Assembly: GCA_021443065.1 (NCBI GenBank)
Contig: JABUUR010000245.1
Coordinates: forward strand, 1 to 6,024
Length of the DNA stretch: 6,024 bases
DNA from: Fibrobacter sp.
GTDB lineage: Bacteria > Fibrobacterota > Fibrobacteria > Fibrobacterales > Fibrobacteraceae
Direction of reading: 5' to 3'
Under the pieces are notes generated by a model, which saw only the letters and a program-made list of their open reading frames with translations, was not told the DNA's origin and made no database searches. Position 1 is the first letter of the stretch; every line of letters begins with the position of its first letter. Below, in pieces: positions 5,180 to 6,024 of the stretch. The position numbers and the translations under genes were made by a program.

Positions 5180-6024
5180 ATGGAAGAAAAACAGACAACC
5201 ACAGCCCCGGAGGATGCATTCGGTGTCACGACATCGAACGAAACCTCCGCGACCAATTCGACTCCCCAAACGTCCAATGAAAACAAGATTCCCGAAGGCA
5301 CCTCCCTTCTGCTAGACCGTCTCTTCAAGTACGTGTACACCCGCGACGACGATCGTTCCCGCGCGAACCTGCGGCAACTCACCTCCATCCTGCTGGGCCG
5401 CAAGGTAACGTGGGCCGAGGCCCGTAACCCTGAGGTCTACGCCTCCACAGTTCCTTCTATGGAAAAGGCTTCCCGCTACGATATTCGAGTGGCCTTGGAT
5501 AACGGCGAACAGATGGATGTCGAAGTACAAATCTGCAACGAGAAGGACGACTACGCAAGGCGTCTGACCTACTATGGCGCGAAACTCTATGCCTCCCAGG
5601 AATTGAAGGGCAAGAAATACGCCTCCCTCAAGAACTGCTACCAGGTGATGATTTCTGACGTGACGATTTTCCCCCGAACCAGTTGGCTCTTGAATTTTGA
5701 GATTGTTGCAAAGGAAAACCGCAAACTCAAGTTCCAGGGACTCCGCTGGATTGTAATCCAGTTGAGTTACCTTGAAAAGGCGTTGAAACAAAACGTCGGC
5801 AATGGCGACGAGTACTTGCAAAACCTTCTGGAATTATGTAAATTCCTTAAGAAGCCTGAAAAGACTGAACCCTTTGAAAATGCATACGAGGACTGCGTGA
5901 AATATTGGACAGAGGACAAAATCAAAGCCTACAATGAGGAGATTGCCGAGCGCATGCGTCTCGACCGTGCCTCGTCCAAGGCCTACATGGAGGACCTCAT
6001 CCAGGAACAGGCCGCAACGATTGC
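5180..6024 (+). CDS. PD-(D/E)XK nuclease, Rpn family / putative transposase (3' end beyond window)
   Basis: 281 codons are visible and no stop occurs before the window edge. The conserved region starts at about residue 41 (SLLLDRLFKYVY), continues through RQLTSILLGRKV, and carries the nuclease core YDIRVALDNGEQMDVEVQ with D101, E115 and Q117 as likely catalytic residues. YYGAKLYASQELKGKKYASL follows, typical of the Rpn/PD-(D/E)XK transposase-like family (PF12784-type). Known Rpn members promote recombination and have metal-dependent DNase activity. The C-terminal part (from about 240) is charged and probably coiled coil. Residues 2-40 are unusual: low-complexity Thr/Ser/Asn-rich and probably disordered. 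The ATG at 5180 is at the end of an A8 run and has no clear Shine-Dalgarno; the next in-frame ATG (codon 94) would remove conserved sequence. The frame is open back to a TAA at 5114, with TTG at 5138 as the only other start noted. Wobble use resembles the host genes, so recent transfer is not evident. Confidence 0.82.
   Translation, partial: MEEKQTTTAPEDAFGVTTSNETSATNSTPQTSNENKIPEGTSLLLDRLFKYVYTRDDDRSRANLRQLTSILLGRKVTWAEARNPEVYASTVPSMEKASRYDIRVALDNGEQMDVEVQICNEKDDYARRLTYYGAKLYASQELKGKKYASLKNCYQVMISDVTIFPRTSWLLNFEIVAKENRKLKFQGLRWIVIQLSYLEKALKQNVGNGDEYLQNLLELCKFLKKPEKTEPFENAYEDCVKYWTEDKIKAYNEEIAERMRLDRASSKAYMEDLIQEQAATI

Noticed and set aside
5106..5315. TTG-started 69-codon + strand frame overlapping the start of the nuclease
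   Set aside because: It lies in another frame from the conserved nuclease reading, is Lys/Arg/Pro-rich without a domain, and stops inside the nuclease gene.
5312..5821. 169-codon - strand open frame
   Set aside because: It is antisense to the conserved nuclease core, with no recognisable domain.
4605..6024. Complete insertion sequence
   Set aside because: The nuclease family is called transposase-like, but no terminal inverted repeats or target-site duplication bracket the gene in the visible part, and its 3' end is outside the window.

Overview
The window looks like chromosomal DNA from a Fibrobacter-type bacterium (Fibrobacter succinogenes or a relative). This is inferred from three things: a presumed surface lipoprotein with the poly-serine linkers typical of that phylum, many short GC-rich palindromes of the GTCATCCCGGC...GCCGGGATC kind between genes, and a Gram-negative Mla lipid-transport pair behind dnaB. 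All genes supported here lie on the + strand.

Region by region: 1-225 is a non-coding block of palindromic repeats, ending in a terminator-like hairpin plus T-tract. 263-1675 encodes the replicative helicase DnaB. 1688-2470 and 2487-3284 encode the MlaE-type permease and MlaF-type ATPase of an outer-membrane lipid transporter. They follow dnaB so closely (12 and 16 nt gaps, with the mlaE ribosome binding site touching the dnaB stop) that the three are probably co-transcribed. An AT-rich gap (3285-3380) with a good sigma-70-like promoter candidate leads to a 385-residue secreted or lipid-anchored Ser-rich protein (3381-4538), which ends at a strong hairpin terminator (4555-4586). A second, larger cluster of about a dozen palindromic units (4605-5047) follows, containing visible local duplications. 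After a leader with a nested inverted repeat (5083-5140), a PD-(D/E)XK nuclease of the Rpn/'putative transposase' family begins at 5180 and runs off the right edge.

Functionally, DnaB unwinds DNA at the replication fork. MlaE and MlaF form the inner-membrane core of an ABC system that moves phospholipid between inner and outer membranes. The usual third partner, the MCE-domain protein MlaD, is not in the window. The Ser-rich protein is presumably exported to the cell surface and has no recognised catalytic domain. The nuclease belongs to a mobile, multicopy family and sits directly beside the repeat cluster. That adjacency is suggestive but does not prove a link.

I do not see a clear new multi-gene system. 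The most unusual material is the repeat cluster with its internal duplications, the nested palindromes, the nuclease with its Thr/Ser/Asn-rich N-terminus, and the modular Cys-containing surface protein.
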